Positions 49,501 to 60,770 of a stretch of DNA of 64,000 nucleotides are shown here, piece after piece (positions within the stretch are counted from its first letter, which is position 1; every line of letters begins with the position of its first letter). Under the pieces are notes generated by a model. That model was not told the DNA's origin. It made no database searches and saw only the letters and a program-made list of their open reading frames with translations. The stretch covers positions 225,328-289,327 of the forward strand of contig JTDE01000299.1 of the NCBI GenBank assembly GCA_014338405.1, written 5' to 3'. The translations under genes and the position numbers were made by a program. The stretch comes from Paragonimus skrjabini miyazakii. Its lineage: Eukaryota; Platyhelminthes; Trematoda; Plagiorchiida; Troglotrematidae.

Positions 49501-51506
49501 AGCATAACGCATATCAAAAATGATACAGCAAATCATCACTGTGCCCTCTGAACTGCCGCAAGATTTTCGTTTGCATGAGTAGAATCGTCCATTGCACTGT
49601 AAACTACCTGACGTCGCAGAAGCCGAATGCTCGGTGAAAGAAATACGGCCAGTTATAACCAGCAGCCGGCAGCCCTCAAACAGTGTGGGGGTAACTAAGT
49701 ACACGTAGGCCAAGTAAGTTCTATCGTGCCAAAAAATATGGGTAGAAGTTGGTCCTAGTTTCCTAATCGATTTTGATGCTTTGAGATAACTTGGGTTTCT
49801 TACGTACAGATGACGCAAATGTCTCACTGATTTTGACCAGAACCATGAAAGTGTCGACTATACAACATGGAAAATGTTTCTAGCATATACTGAAAGATAA
49901 TCCGAATTGACCCGAGAATCACACTAAAAATGGTCAAAAACGTTCAAAATGTACACAAATCGCACAGAGAAAATATATACTAGTCGATGGAACATCGGGT
50001 CGACACACTTACCTCAGATACACCCATCGCAGTAATCGTAATCTTAGCACGTGCAGCTTGTGTGTTTGAATTTCCGAGATTACGTCGAGTAGCGATCTCG
50101 CAGAGCAGAAAGTACACTGTGCACCACCCACGTAATTTGAATTGTCATGTGATTTGGCAACTTAATTGCCAACCCCCATGCTGCGGCAACTGGCTAGTGG
50201 TCGTGACTAAGATGACTTTGGTCTGAGAAACTACAGATCCTCCAATAGCTTCTGGTATTAGAATGAGAAAATCGGTGTACCTTGAACAAGGGAATTTGTG
50301 GGCTTCTTACCGGAGCATGATCCGTACTCTCAGCCTCCCAACGCGATGAGGTAAAGAGAACAAGTGGTCAATGAAAATAACCCGACCCGACTGTTTTACT
50401 TCAGACACCACGTCTTAATCCAACATTGACTGAAATTAAAAATTGAACGCTTTTTGGGCTGCTGGAAATTATAGACCGATGTTCAGCCGTAAAGGAACAG
50501 AAAACTGGTGGAATTTGCTCAGCCTCTGTCAGAAAGCGGATGTATTGACTGTCATAGCTTGTCATAGCGATCATATCCCCCGACTGTTGTTCCTTTTCGA
50601 TAGCCCATGTCCGAGACTGTGTACAACCTAATGCTTATCAACTCGCATGGCGCCTCCTGTACGCCGCTCTGATCAACTTCCAATGCTTTTAAGATTCACG
50701 GTGTGGATCATCCAAACAGTTTCCAAAAGTGACGCAGTTTTGCCATGGCCGATAATGGGTTTTCGGAGTATGCAGGATGGTAACCGAACTGCCCTTTTCG
50801 AGCAGTTCAACTCTGATCACGTGAGCAGTGCAGTGTGGTTACGGCCCAGTGACACGACGGTCAAGCGGAGGCTCCGAAAAACGAGTAATAAATCTCGTGA
50901 GTGGTGCATACTGGGATTATCACGGTAGCGGAACCGGGCTTTGGGCCCATCCAAAGTACGCTGTAGATGTATAGGTTCAGCGGTCCATCGACGATTAGGT
51001 GTCATTCACCTTCCTGGAATTTATATACTGAGGGCTTGACTCAGTGCGCACAACCCGGAGTTGACCTGAGCAGATAAGGAACAAGTGGGTGTTCACTCAC
51101 TGCTTCAGCTCAAAAGGCACTAAACGATCCTCACCTGGAGCAACTGTACCGCTGCGCAGGTTGAGCTGTCATGCATACTGATCGTCCGCTCTCAACTAGA
51201 AGGCACACAACAGCCAACTATCTACGACTCCGGCTATCCCGTCAGTAACGTTTATATTTAATCGTAAATGGAAATCACGGAGCACAAAACGAAATAATCG
51301 ATCGATCGACCTCCAGTTTTTCCCTTAACAAGACACATTTAGCAGCATGAATACATTTCTACAAATGAACTACCATCACGGACTAGAAAGGGGCCGGCTC
51401 TCAGGCAAGTTATGGAAGTTCATACAACATACGTCTGGGAAACTGATGGGAAGGCTGATGATGTAACTAAAGTTTTCAGGCGAAGCGAAGATAATAAGAA
51501 ACTTAC
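46516..51506. other. Non-coding, no recognised feature
   Basis: 46860-46960 may be a heavily decayed SINE B copy. Open frames 47257-47646 (-), 49486-49827 (-) and 50647-50928 (+) have no recognised motif. Confidence 0.35.
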
Positions 51507-51713
51507 CCTTTTCCCACAAGCTCTTGTCGATGGCTTGATACATGCGGCCTTGGGCAGAATTGGAACCATGCCTTGGTAGCACACAGGGATTGCACTATAT
51601 GGCAGATTAGTCGGTGGGAAAGGTGGTGATGAGGTGGGTAACAGGCCACAGGAGTAAGCCCACTGGGTTGTGGGAGTACTCACAGCCATCGCAGGGAAGA
51701 GGCGCACTTCTGG
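51507..51713 (-). CDS. Possible internal exon, Pro/Ser/Tyr-rich linker
   Basis: The exon has 207 bases, exactly 69 codons, between acceptor AACAAACACTGCAG and a strong donor AAAAGG|GTAAGT. Only one frame is open across it. The peptide begins PEVRLFPAMAV, is rich in Pro, Ser, Thr and Tyr (SSPPFPPTNLPYSAIPVCYQ) and ends in a basic stretch. That composition suits a disordered linker, for instance in an RNA-binding or transcription protein, but no domain is visible. It is on the same strand as the HES gene but 9.6 kb upstream, with no evidence that they are linked. Confidence 0.42.
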
Positions 51714-52939
51714 CTGCAGTGTTTGTTGGTATGCCGTGCTAACGGTAGTGATTTAAGAGTACGTATCACAAATCAGATGGACTGCAGTGGTGACAGCTAA
51801 CCGAACGCCTCCGAGGCCACGTAAACCGCGAATGTGATTTCGATTACGGCACGAGCCCAGTATCACAGCGAACGTGTTTAATTGGCTACAACCTGACCAC
51901 CAGCCTTACCAACTAGGCGTGCGTTACCCAACCGGGCGGCTGTCCAGTGGATCAGGGACGATCGGGTACAGCATTGCACCGGCTCGTGTGTCTGTGCCTG
52001 TGTGGGACACACGCACCGTAAGCATGACCACGTAATTGGCCAATCAACAGCCCACTAATCGACACTTCGGCTCGTGGCCGGTCATGGATTCGAGTGTTCG
52101 CTCAATCCTATGGTGGACGGACATCAGGGAGACATGGTTCGGTGCAGGATGGGCGGTCATCCGTTTTCCTGCTTCTGCCAGCACGACCCGAAGACCGGAA
52201 CCACCACTTGTGCTCGTGAAGAGTATGGTAGGAAGTGCTGATGGAACGAAGCTGACGTGAAACTTTAGGTTCATAATTAATAGAAAATATCACACGTGGG
52301 TTGCCACTTGAGCACAATCGATTTCTTATTCATGCAAATTGGCACTCCCTTTAACCGAAACTATTACCGTCCGTTACGACCAGTGTGCTCATCTCCTGAC
52401 TTTAAACACTGCCTACAGGGCTGATAGCCTGATGAATAGAAGCTTCGGTTCTTAATTTGACAGTCGTAATATCCAAACGTAATCCGCTTGTCTTGTAAGT
52501 GGCAACACTACAGAAACAGATCGTTGGGCTTCAGTCGAATTATTTGCCCATTTACTATTCAGCAGTATTTCAGAGAAGCCGACGGTTTCGAAATGGAAAC
52601 AGAGCCGTTACCGTGCGCGTGATTAGCGATGTAGAAACTTAGTAATTCATTTGTCCAAATAAATACCTTCCTGATTTGTTTTATTATACCGCGTCAAGTC
52701 CCATTCCAAATGGAATGAAATACCTGTTTCGATTATGCATACAGTGTTTGAGAATCCCCCCTGGAAGTCATGAGAATTCGTCATTTTAGATGTGGACATA
52801 TGATGACAGGAAGTACAAATGAACGGTCCAAGAATAGGGATTACTATCAACTGAATAACGATATCAGAAGATCTAATTTGCGGAGATATCGTGCCTTTTC
52901 ACAAGGTCTAGTTAGGTAAGATGTGGTTGGAGGCGTCAG
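51714..52939. other. Non-coding, no recognised feature
   Basis: A GC-richer patch (51900-52260) has overlapping open frames on both strands, none recognised. Confidence 0.4.
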
Positions 52940-53860
52940 TTTCAGATTAGCCTGTTACACTGATCGAGACCAAAGGATGACTGCACATAACATTCACCAC
53001 GAATGGATTGCGCTGCATCATCTTCGGTTCTATCCACAAACCAAGTATCCAGTGTAAACCCGAAGAAGTAAGACCAGGAGAGATACTTAGGTGGTTTAGC
53101 CAGCCAATGGTGGTTAGTCAGTTGGTACGCTTGTGAGAAAGTGACTTCTTTCTTTCGGAAACAAAAACTAGTGATTTCAATGGTCAGATCTAAGTTGGGA
53201 AAAAGGATACTGAAACTATAAGACAAGAAGTCGTTCATTATTGAATCATATGCTATTGCATTCTACATGTTCTAATTTGGACCGAAAACCAAACAAAATA
53301 ATCAGTATCAACAAACCTGGAGAAAAGAAAGATTTGAAGGTCAACACTACTTAACTTTCTAAGAAGGAGAGCGGGTGGATTACGAAATGACGGTGGTCAC
53401 TGGCTGATACGAACTAACAAATACACAATTGGCTTAATTGACTTGTTCGTATTGTATCCATCGTTTCATTGTTGACGACGTGTAATGGGTATGTTGATGA
53501 CCTATGCATTCCAGATGGCCAACGCATTCGTGGTCGCGCTCAACACAGCGCACTATAGTCGTCACCACGACCTATGACACCGAGGTGCCTTTGCGTACCG
53601 CGCACTTCAATTCAAGGTCATGCAACTGAACCTTCGGATAATCCTCCGGATCGTATTCTTCCAGAGCTTCCGGTTCAAGACTAAGTCCTCCCAATTTTAT
53701 GAAAACGCGAAGAACTTATCTGGTATTGCAGCTTCTGGTCAACAGTGTTTCGCTTACTTGATTTCAGTTGTCCGTATTGCAGCTGCTTCAGGATCAGTCA
53801 CAAAACAAACACACAACAATGTTGAAATACCAAAATACCTAAACTACTGATGTCAACAAA
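52940..53860 (-). mobile_element. RTE-like LINE, 5'-truncated 3' end
   Basis: It aligns over its whole length with 55740-56700, the C-terminus and 3' untranslated region of the RTE-like element. Shared blocks are the ACCACGACCTATGACAC region with TACCGCGC (53545-53605), GTATCCAGTGTAAACCC (53046-53062), and TGATTTCAGTTGTCCGTA (53758-53775). The minus strand retains a decayed C-terminal finger (CVGHLECIGHQHTH). It lacks all reverse transcriptase sequence, as expected for a truncated insertion. Confidence 0.8.
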
Positions 53861-54519
53861 TCAATGCACAATGCTAAACTGTCACTGATCAGAAACTTGC
53901 TGAGCGAAGATTCAAATCCGGTACTCATTGTACGTGACTGGCTTGTTGCGCGCACCAACTGAACTGTACTTATGTTTAATTATTCTGTATCCGGTAGACT
54001 GTTGCTCCAATTTGTCTTCTAGCGAATGTAATTTCAACAGGTTCACCACAGGACTAGGGAATAGCAATTCTCATTTCTACCTGATGTGGGTAGCCACCGT
54101 GGCAGTCGATCTAAGGCATAAGGAATCTCTTGAACTGAAAATCGACCATACAGTTCGGTATCAGAAACATAAAACTGAGAAGAGCTATACGCGGCTTAGT
54201 ATTCTTGTGACCATACAAAAGACACCTTTAGCGGAATTGAAGTAAACACCACTTGTAATTAGTGTGGCCACTTCCAAGTAGTTTTGTTTATGGACTTGGT
54301 TTCTGCTGCTTCTCGTGATATACGGTACCCGCCCGACACGTGTAGATCTTTCCATTGGTCAAGGTGGCATGAAACCTCCATCGGTTATGTCTAGCACTGA
54401 ACAAATCAGAAGTGTTACGTAGCCACCCACTTAGCCTAACAGAATAATGTTGTTGTTTTACTGATGCGTAGCGTGGTCGATTCAATAACTCACAACAGAG
54501 CCAACTGCAAGTAATTTGG
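53861..54519. other. Non-coding, no recognised feature
   Basis: Open frames 53928-54245 (+) and 54288-54485 (-) have no recognised motif. Confidence 0.4.
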
Positions 54520-54715
54520 ACTTCGACTGGACTCGAACCAGTTCCAGAAGCAGCACCCTAGATGCGGCTACTATTCTACCAGGTGATATACGAACTCATT
54601 CAGGAAGCTCAAAAATTTTACATTTAGACTCACTTACCCACCTAACCCACTGTGTCATAGTGAGTCCATCAAATGATCCAAAGCAAGATTTCTTAATCAG
54701 CTAACGCCAGAATCC
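54520..54715 (-). repeat. Repeat family F, copy with perfect B box
   Basis: The minus strand of 54529-54539 reads GGTTCGAGTCC, a perfect pol III B box, inside a CTGG/CCAG T stem. The rest aligns with 9810-10065. Upstream on the minus strand TGGGTTAGGTGG (near 54645) could be an A box, but the spacing is about twice that of a tRNA. Confidence 0.6.
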
Positions 54716-55099
54716 AGTAACATCACCGATGAGTATTGAGATCGTATTTCTGGTGCGCAGTGAGTTTCCGACATGGCTTCGTGATCCAACTGACAGAGCA
54801 GTGGTCGCGTCCGGGCATGTGTTTCTGTCGTTAGCTCAATTTCAACCGAATTCCGGATTTTCCGCAGTTGAGTCACTTCCACATATTGTTGTTGTCTACC
54901 TTTGGTGTACGGATCGCTTGTGTGTTTGTCAAAGAATACCTTGATATCTAGTTTACAAACCCCAGTTCAAAAGTTGATTAGTTCTACGTCAATACGTATA
55001 CTCTCAGCTGAATGGGAGGATGTTTGTGGTAATATATTCGCGGTAAGAAACAAAGGTTATTGACATTCCTAATTAAACGGTTATTGTGATATACGAGTG

Positions 55100-55260
55100 C
55101 ATATAAAGTGAATCTCATTCGCAACTAACCACAGCATATATATTCCCATAGACTTTTCAGAAGCACTGTACTCGAGTTTGGCTCCTGTTAGAGCTCGCCA
55201 CCAGTGCATATCTTTGCAACCGCCAGGACTTCAACCCCAGTTTCCTTACCACGAAATAAC
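55100..55260 (-). repeat. SINE B copy 5 (truncated)
   Basis: Minus-strand SINE B 3' half including the hammerhead region and part of the head. It is more diverged than copies 1, 3, 4 and 6. Confidence 0.75.
55163..55207 (-). ncRNA. Decayed hammerhead with compensated stem I, SINE B copy 5
   Basis: The core is damaged (GUGGCGA for CUGACGA, CAAAC for GAAAC). However, stem I reads GCACUG against CAGUGC, where both members of one pair differ from the intact copy (GCACUA/UAGUGC) and pairing is kept. The palindrome ACUCGAGU is also kept. Confidence 0.7.
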
Positions 55261-55739
55261 TGTACTAACCACACTTATCCTTGATTTCACACCAGACCTC
55301 ACTATAGTATCGTACGGAAGCGCTCACACAAATTTGGTTCTGAGCAATACAGGTGTTGACAACAAATCTATCCAAATGAATCATGTGCAACTCGTAATAG
55401 CGTTCAACGTCTCTGAACAACTATGATAGGGTCGTGCTCGTTCAATCATCTCGAGAGATTTGTTTTGCAGGCTTTTAACGTACATCAAAGTACCGCACGA
55501 GCGTTATAGTCTGAGAATCTGACGGTCATGGGACACATCACAATTCCTACTCAGTCTAACAAGTCTCGATTTCTTGCAATCGCGCCTGTAAGCAGATTAC
55601 GGAAAGGACATGTCCAGTGTTGCCATTGACTACAACTTAGACGGGAGATTAATGGCTTTCAAAGAGTCGGTCCTCGATGTAATGAATACCGAGTTAAACA
55701 CATGAAGGAGAAAACCACTCGTTCAACTCTTACAATCAC

Positions 55740-58035
55740 ATGGATAGCGGCATCCAGAACGGATTAGCCTGTCACAATGACCGAATCCTAAGGACGCATG
55801 TGCTTTAAACCATCACCCCCAAGTGGCTTGCGCTGCACCACTTGCAGCTCCACTCACATACCACGTATCCGGTGTAAACCCAAAGCAATAAGACCAGTAG
55901 GTGTGTGAATGAGGCTTTTGTATCCAGCCGGTCAATGTTAGTTAGCCAATTGAATGGGTAGTAGAAAATGGAAACCCTTATCTCTTGGGGAACAAACAGA
56001 GAGAGAGAGAGAGACTGCAATGACAAGATCCAAACGGAGAGGAAAGTTATGTAAAATGTAATACAAGAAGTATTTCAGTATACGAATGCATGCTATTTCA
56101 TTCAAGAGGGGATAAAGTTGAAAAATGAAATTCGGAGTTGGACTACAAAAAAATCAGACAGACGACTCATCATTCAATACACCAACAAAGCTGAAGAAAA
56201 GAATAGGTAGATGATCGAAGACACCCAAGTTTGTGAAAAGAAGAGCAGATTAGTAGCCAAACGACCATGGTCTTGGTCGATGCAATAGTTAACAGAAGTA
56301 GAATGGACATGCTAATATAACCTACCTGAGCCTAACGTACTCGTTGTCTCCACGCCGGTGCTGCAATATGAGTAGGCTGGTGACCTATTGATCCAAGACG
56401 ACCAGTGCATTCACGGCCGCACACATCGATACGCCATATAGTCCTGTCATCACGACCTATAGCACTGCCGGTTTCCTTGCATACCGCGCGCTTCCGTTCT
56501 TGGTCGCGTAATAACTGGTCGTTGAACTCGCGTACGCCGGTACGAATCGCGTTCCGCCAGGCATCAACATCTAAAATCAACGTTACAACGTGAGAGACTT
56601 ACCTGGATAACATACTGGTATCTCCACTTTTAACCACCAGGACTTCGCTTATCTGATCTCAGTTGTCCATACAGCACCTGCTTCGGAATAGGGCCATCGC
56701 CCATTCGACGCAGTTTTCTTCTGTCAACCCTCGCAAAGTCTATCAAATTCGCTTTTGCTTGACTGCGCTCACGTTGATTCCCCACGTTTTCCATTTCATC
56801 TCTCATCGTCTTAGATTGAACATCCTGGTACTCGGCCTTCGGGCGAAATTTACCACTTCCGGCCAGTCTTAATTTTTACTGTTTTTGTAAGCCTTTCTGT
56901 TTTTTTACCGAAGCTGAGCTGCCCGTTGTCAGGTGCTGTTCACACCTGGTATGCCCAATTGTTTTTCTAATGTATGTCCACTCAATTTTAAAAGCTGATT
57001 CAACATCAGCAGGGCTTCCATCCCGTTCATGTCCGCTCGCCACATTACCTCGGTGTACGGAACCATGTCCGACCACCGAATACCCAAAATGCGTCTTAGT
57101 GTAAATGAAAACGGCTCAGATAGCGTACATTACGCTGATACAATGTCCACGTTTCACTGCTGTATAGCAGTATAAACAACATCATTGAGCGGTAGACAAA
57201 CAACTTAGTGCTCGGCTTCAAGCTGTGGTATTTCCAGATACGTCCTTCAAGACGTCCGAAAGCAGTACCAGCCTTTGCCACACGAGCTCTCAACTCGCGG
57301 TCCACGGACAGATCGGTGGAAAGATTGCTACCGATGTAGCAGAAATATGTGCAGCTGTAGACAACATCTCCATTAACACGGATTTGAGGTGTAGGTGCAC
57401 AGACAGCACCTCCGCCCGGTGGAGGCCGAAAGAAAGAAAATGTCTTATCTGTGTTGATATCCAGTCCAAACTTGGATGCCGCGGTTGCGAAAGCCGTGGC
57501 CAGTCGCTGTAGTTTGTCCTCGCTATGTGCAAACAGCGCGCCATCATCTGCGAACAAAAGCATGCGCATCATTGAGGTATGTAACTGGGTTGGGGCGCCG
57601 AAACGTCGAATATTCAGTATGCGCCCTTCCGTCCAGTACTCTACCTCAACGTCGTCCTCCCCAGAATCCTGGAAAACAACTGTTAGCATGACTGTCAAAT
57701 ATAAACGAAATAGTGATGGGGTCAGGAGACAACTTTGCTTCACGCCAGTGAGGTCAAACCACACGGTTGCACTTTTGCCCTCATGCCCACATGCAACAAT
57801 CTAATCAAATTGATGTACTTAATTGGACATCTAAACTTACCAAGCACCGTCCACCACACCTCGTGGCTCACGGAATCGAACGCCTTGGTGAAGTCTACGA
57901 AGATGTTATACAGGGGATGGTTTTGTTCCCGGCGTTTCTCCCAGATTTTTCGAGCAGCGAACACCGGGTTGATCGTATTCCGATTCCCTTGGAATCCACA
58001 TTGCTCCTCAGAAACACTTGTCTTCAAGACTTTCG
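55740..58035 (-). mobile_element. RTE-like non-LTR retrotransposon, 5'-truncated
   Basis: Minus-strand element. From 58030 down it holds part of the reverse transcriptase, the region after it, a C-terminal zinc-finger-like segment (56332-56580) and about 600 bp of 3' untranslated region with a GA repeat (55997-56013). The 5' part (apurinic endonuclease and N-terminal RT) is missing; SINE B copy 6 starts within 80 bp. The same 3' end occurs in the same orientation at 52940-53860. Confidence 0.85.
56332..58030 (-). pseudogene. RTE-like reverse transcriptase and C-terminal domain, frameshifted
   Basis: Frame 1 (58030-57740) reads EEQCGFQGNRNTINPVFAAR and YNIFVDFTKAFDSVSHEVWW, the conserved RT blocks with one catalytic Asp (FVDFTKAFD). 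A frameshift near 57750 leads to VWFDLTGVKQSCLLTPSLF and the catalytic FADDGA (codons at 57554-57543), then INTDKT and ETWTLYQRNV. A second shift near 57100 leads to LRRILGIRWSDMVP. The C-terminus (56580-56332) has CGRECTGRLGSIGHQPTH, a CCHH finger typical of these elements. Both catalytic motifs survive, but the frameshifts and stops make it non-autonomous. Confidence 0.9.
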
Positions 58036-58109
58036 TATTCAGCCGGGATGAAACTCACCACATGCAGTCATTTGAAAACACATTACATGGATTATTGAAT
58101 GCAGAACAT

Positions 58110-58455
58110 GCTGCGATTGGAGTTAACAGAGCCGTTACTGTCTCTCCTATCGAGACGATCGGCCAACCTGATCATTACTCACAAGCGAATGTGGTTGAGC
58201 GTTCACATATGATAATTTGGTCATGTCTAATGTGAGGGCAATGACGTAGCGCAGTAAGCAACACGGTTGCCCCATCAAATCGTAGCCGGATTGCTAGTCC
58301 CGGCCGTGGAGAGGATATGCACTATTGACGAGCTGCTCTAATGAGAGCGAAACTCGAGTCCAGTGGTTCTTTTCTAAAAGGGGTGACTATAAAGTCAATG
58401 GGAATACGACAGCTGCGATCAGTTTTGGGTTACTTCCAATCTATATGAACATGTC
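58110..58455 (+). repeat. SINE B copy 6, uninterrupted
   Basis: A plus-strand copy with leader (GGAGTTAACAGAGCC...), tRNA-like head (GACGTAGCGCAGTAAGC as A-box region, TTGCTAGTCCCGG as B-box region), hammerhead and 3' part. It serves as the uninterrupted reference for the insertion in copy 4. Confidence 0.87.
58319..58366 (+). ncRNA. Near-intact hammerhead, SINE B copy 6
   Basis: Core UUGACGA (one change from CUGACGA), the stem-II segment, GAAAC, palindrome ACUCGAGU and triplet GUC are present. Stem I (GCACUA/CAGUGG) keeps four of six pairs. Cleavage would be after 58360 if active. Confidence 0.7.
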
Positions 58456-59076
58456 TCAGCGTTTAGCCAATCTTACACAGTTAGCCAACTGTAATCCCAC
58501 TCGTGGAAAAACAGACTGGAAAAGTCGCACACAGTTGTACCTGACATCCAAACAAGCAATGTTCCTAAAACAGTGCTTCGGTTGAACTGAGCATGTAACA
58601 AAGCAAGTTGTTGAGACAGGATGTGAACGATACCACAGAATACTTGGCGGATACCGAAAGAATTAACTCGATTACAATCTGTGACAGTGAACCCTGTTAA
58701 TGCACCCAGGAGGAGTGTTCAAAAATACAAATTACCTTGATAGATAGCTTCGTAAACTGACGTCACGCTCTGCAGGGTGTAAGCAAAGCACCCCTGTACT
58801 TAGTCAATCGATTCCGCTGTCCACCATCCTCTCGATCCTCCACGGTACGAAAAGTTCCCTACCTAGCTCAAGCGGCTATCTAAGAATGCTGTTGATTGCG
58901 AATCCTCTGGCGTCAATTCCACCTCTCAGCTATTGGTGTTGCCACCGCTTCCACAGTGTCCACATCAAGTGGTCTGTCTCACCTGACTCACCAATTCTAG
59001 TGTGGACGTGCCTAGCTGTAACCTAGACACTATTTGCCAGGCCTGTGGACCGCGACCGATCGATTGGCCTGGGGGT
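58456..59076. other. Non-coding, no recognised feature
   Basis: Nothing supported. Confidence 0.4.
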
Positions 59077-59168
59077 TTCAGCCGTGCCTTCAGCCGTGCC
59101 TTCAGCCGTGCCTTCAGCCGTGCCTTCAGCCGTGCCTTCAGCCGTGCCTTCAGCCGTGCCTTCAGCCG
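59077..59168. repeat. 12-bp minisatellite, about 7.7 units
   Basis: The unit TTCAGCCGTGCC is repeated seven times without a visible mismatch, then partially. Because 12 is a multiple of 3, every frame without a stop gives a four-residue repeat (for example SRAF, CLQP, KARL, AEGT). This explains the overlapping open frames on both strands here. Confidence 0.97.
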
Positions 59169-60239
59169 CACGACAACTGTCATGTTGTTTCTTTAGGGCC
59201 GGCCGAACAAGCACTTGAAGGACTTACTCGATCGTTAGAACCCTGGAGACCGAAGCCTACGTAAGTAGATCAAGAACGCAGTGATTATCAGGAGGCTAGT
59301 AAACCAGGTATGTAGTATGTCCCACGGAATCACCAGTCCTCACTGCATACGACCCCGAGCACTGTATGCACAGACGAGGCGGTGTCTGTCTTCGTCCCTG
59401 TCAGCCTGGCAACTGGGTCCAGACGCTTTAACTTCGTCGTGCACATGCTCACACACTTTATGTGAGCCATGTTCACATCAGACCTTGAGTACAGGTTGTC
59501 TCAGAAGCACAGTGTAATGTGCGACCGAAAGGTAAACAAGGCATCCATGTAATAATTACCACTTCAAATTCAATCCGTGCGCGTTAACTAGTTTCGGTCG
59601 CACATTACAGCAGATCTAGATACAAAATCGGGAGTCCGAACCGAAGGGTTTACTCAAGTTAGCATTCATGTTAGTATGTTTGATTTTTTTAAAAATATTC
59701 TCGTTGGATTACTAAATGGGATGGAAAGGGAACTAGGGTGAATGGTTGCGGACTGATTGCAGACAGATGAATGGATGATTCAAATGCCATGGATATACTA
59801 ATCGTCCAGCACGTGAACTGAACAGAATGCTGTCAGTCAATTCAGATTGGGTTGACACGACCAAAACAAAAGCAAGGCTGACATGATTACGATAGGATAG
59901 TTTGTAGAACAACACGAATTTCGGTACTCAGAAACCATTTCGGGATATGTTCCAAAGTTCGAGTATCTAGTGTCCTCATTGTTCGGTCCATGTACTGTCA
60001 TCCGTATCTACTAGTAAGTCCAAAAATAACTTTTGATTCGGCGATTGTTGGCACTGAATCTTTTCTCGAAGTTATAGGCACGCATAGTGTTGAGTGCAAC
60101 ACGATATAATTAGCTGACGTGTACATGCTGCTCAAGGCTGACTTAATTCTCCGTCCTTTCAAGGGTCATAGATCACCACTCGTGAATGGAAACTATATGT
60201 AAACCGACGTACTAGATACTGTTATGATGACTATTTGGT
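59169..60239. other. Mostly non-coding; a repeat A tail fragment
   Basis: 59636-59660 (CCGAACCGAAGGGTTTACTCAA) matches the reverse complement of the repeat A tail. A short inverted pair of GTGCGACCGAAA/TTTCGGTCGCAC flanks 59519-59606. Nothing else was recognised. Confidence 0.5.
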
Positions 60240-60770
60240 CCTTGATTGGTTTTGAATGTTTTTTGACGAAACGTATTCGGCAACCACTTCGAGTGTGAGT
60301 CTGCTTGGTGAAATCGAGCTTTTAGAGAATACCTTCATCCGAACAGATTATGCGAGCTCAGTGTTATAGCGTTCGCACGAGCCCATGTTTGTACGTAACC
60401 GGTGCAATAAGTTTGAAATGCGACAACTGACCAGTTCATTTTTTTTATTTGAGCCCTCCACAAAGAGGACCATTTTCAAACCTAACAAGCCAGACATCCA
60501 AAAATGGCAACTGGTTGTCCTCTTCGATTTCGGTAATAAACGTAATATTAGAGTGTAAGGTATTCAGATGCGCACATGTAAATTCAACTTGACTGTTTGA
60601 TTCGCAAAGTACAAAGATATTATCCACGTATCTTATATGCAGATGAGCTAGGCTTATGAGATTTCATGTCTTCTTTTCAACAGAAGCCATAGATGTATCT
60701 GCCAGCACATGCCCAAGTGGACTTCCGAAGTCCGTCCATCCGAACAACTCGACTACCTACCGGAGTGTTG
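60240..60770 (-). pseudogene. Penelope-like element reverse transcriptase fragment
   Basis: The minus strand reads GSPLGHVLADTSMASVEKK, then IRYVDNIFVLCESNSQVEF, NTLHSNITFITEIEEDNQLP, FLDVWLVR, and after stops TGQLSHFKLIAPVTYKHGLV. These are ordered blocks of the PLE reverse transcriptase (GSPLG and YVDD regions and the stretch after them). The catalytic YVDD is YVDN here (codons 60630-60619) and stops and shifts break the frame, so it is inactive. The endonuclease part is not present downstream. Confidence 0.88.

Noticed and set aside
58965..59264. Overlapping open frames on both strands as genes
   Set aside because: They are produced by the 12-bp minisatellite.
59519..59606. CRISPR-like or transposon ends from the short inverted GTGCGACCGAAA pair
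   Set aside because: A single 12-base inverted pair with no further structure; it could be a MITE remnant but is too short to call.
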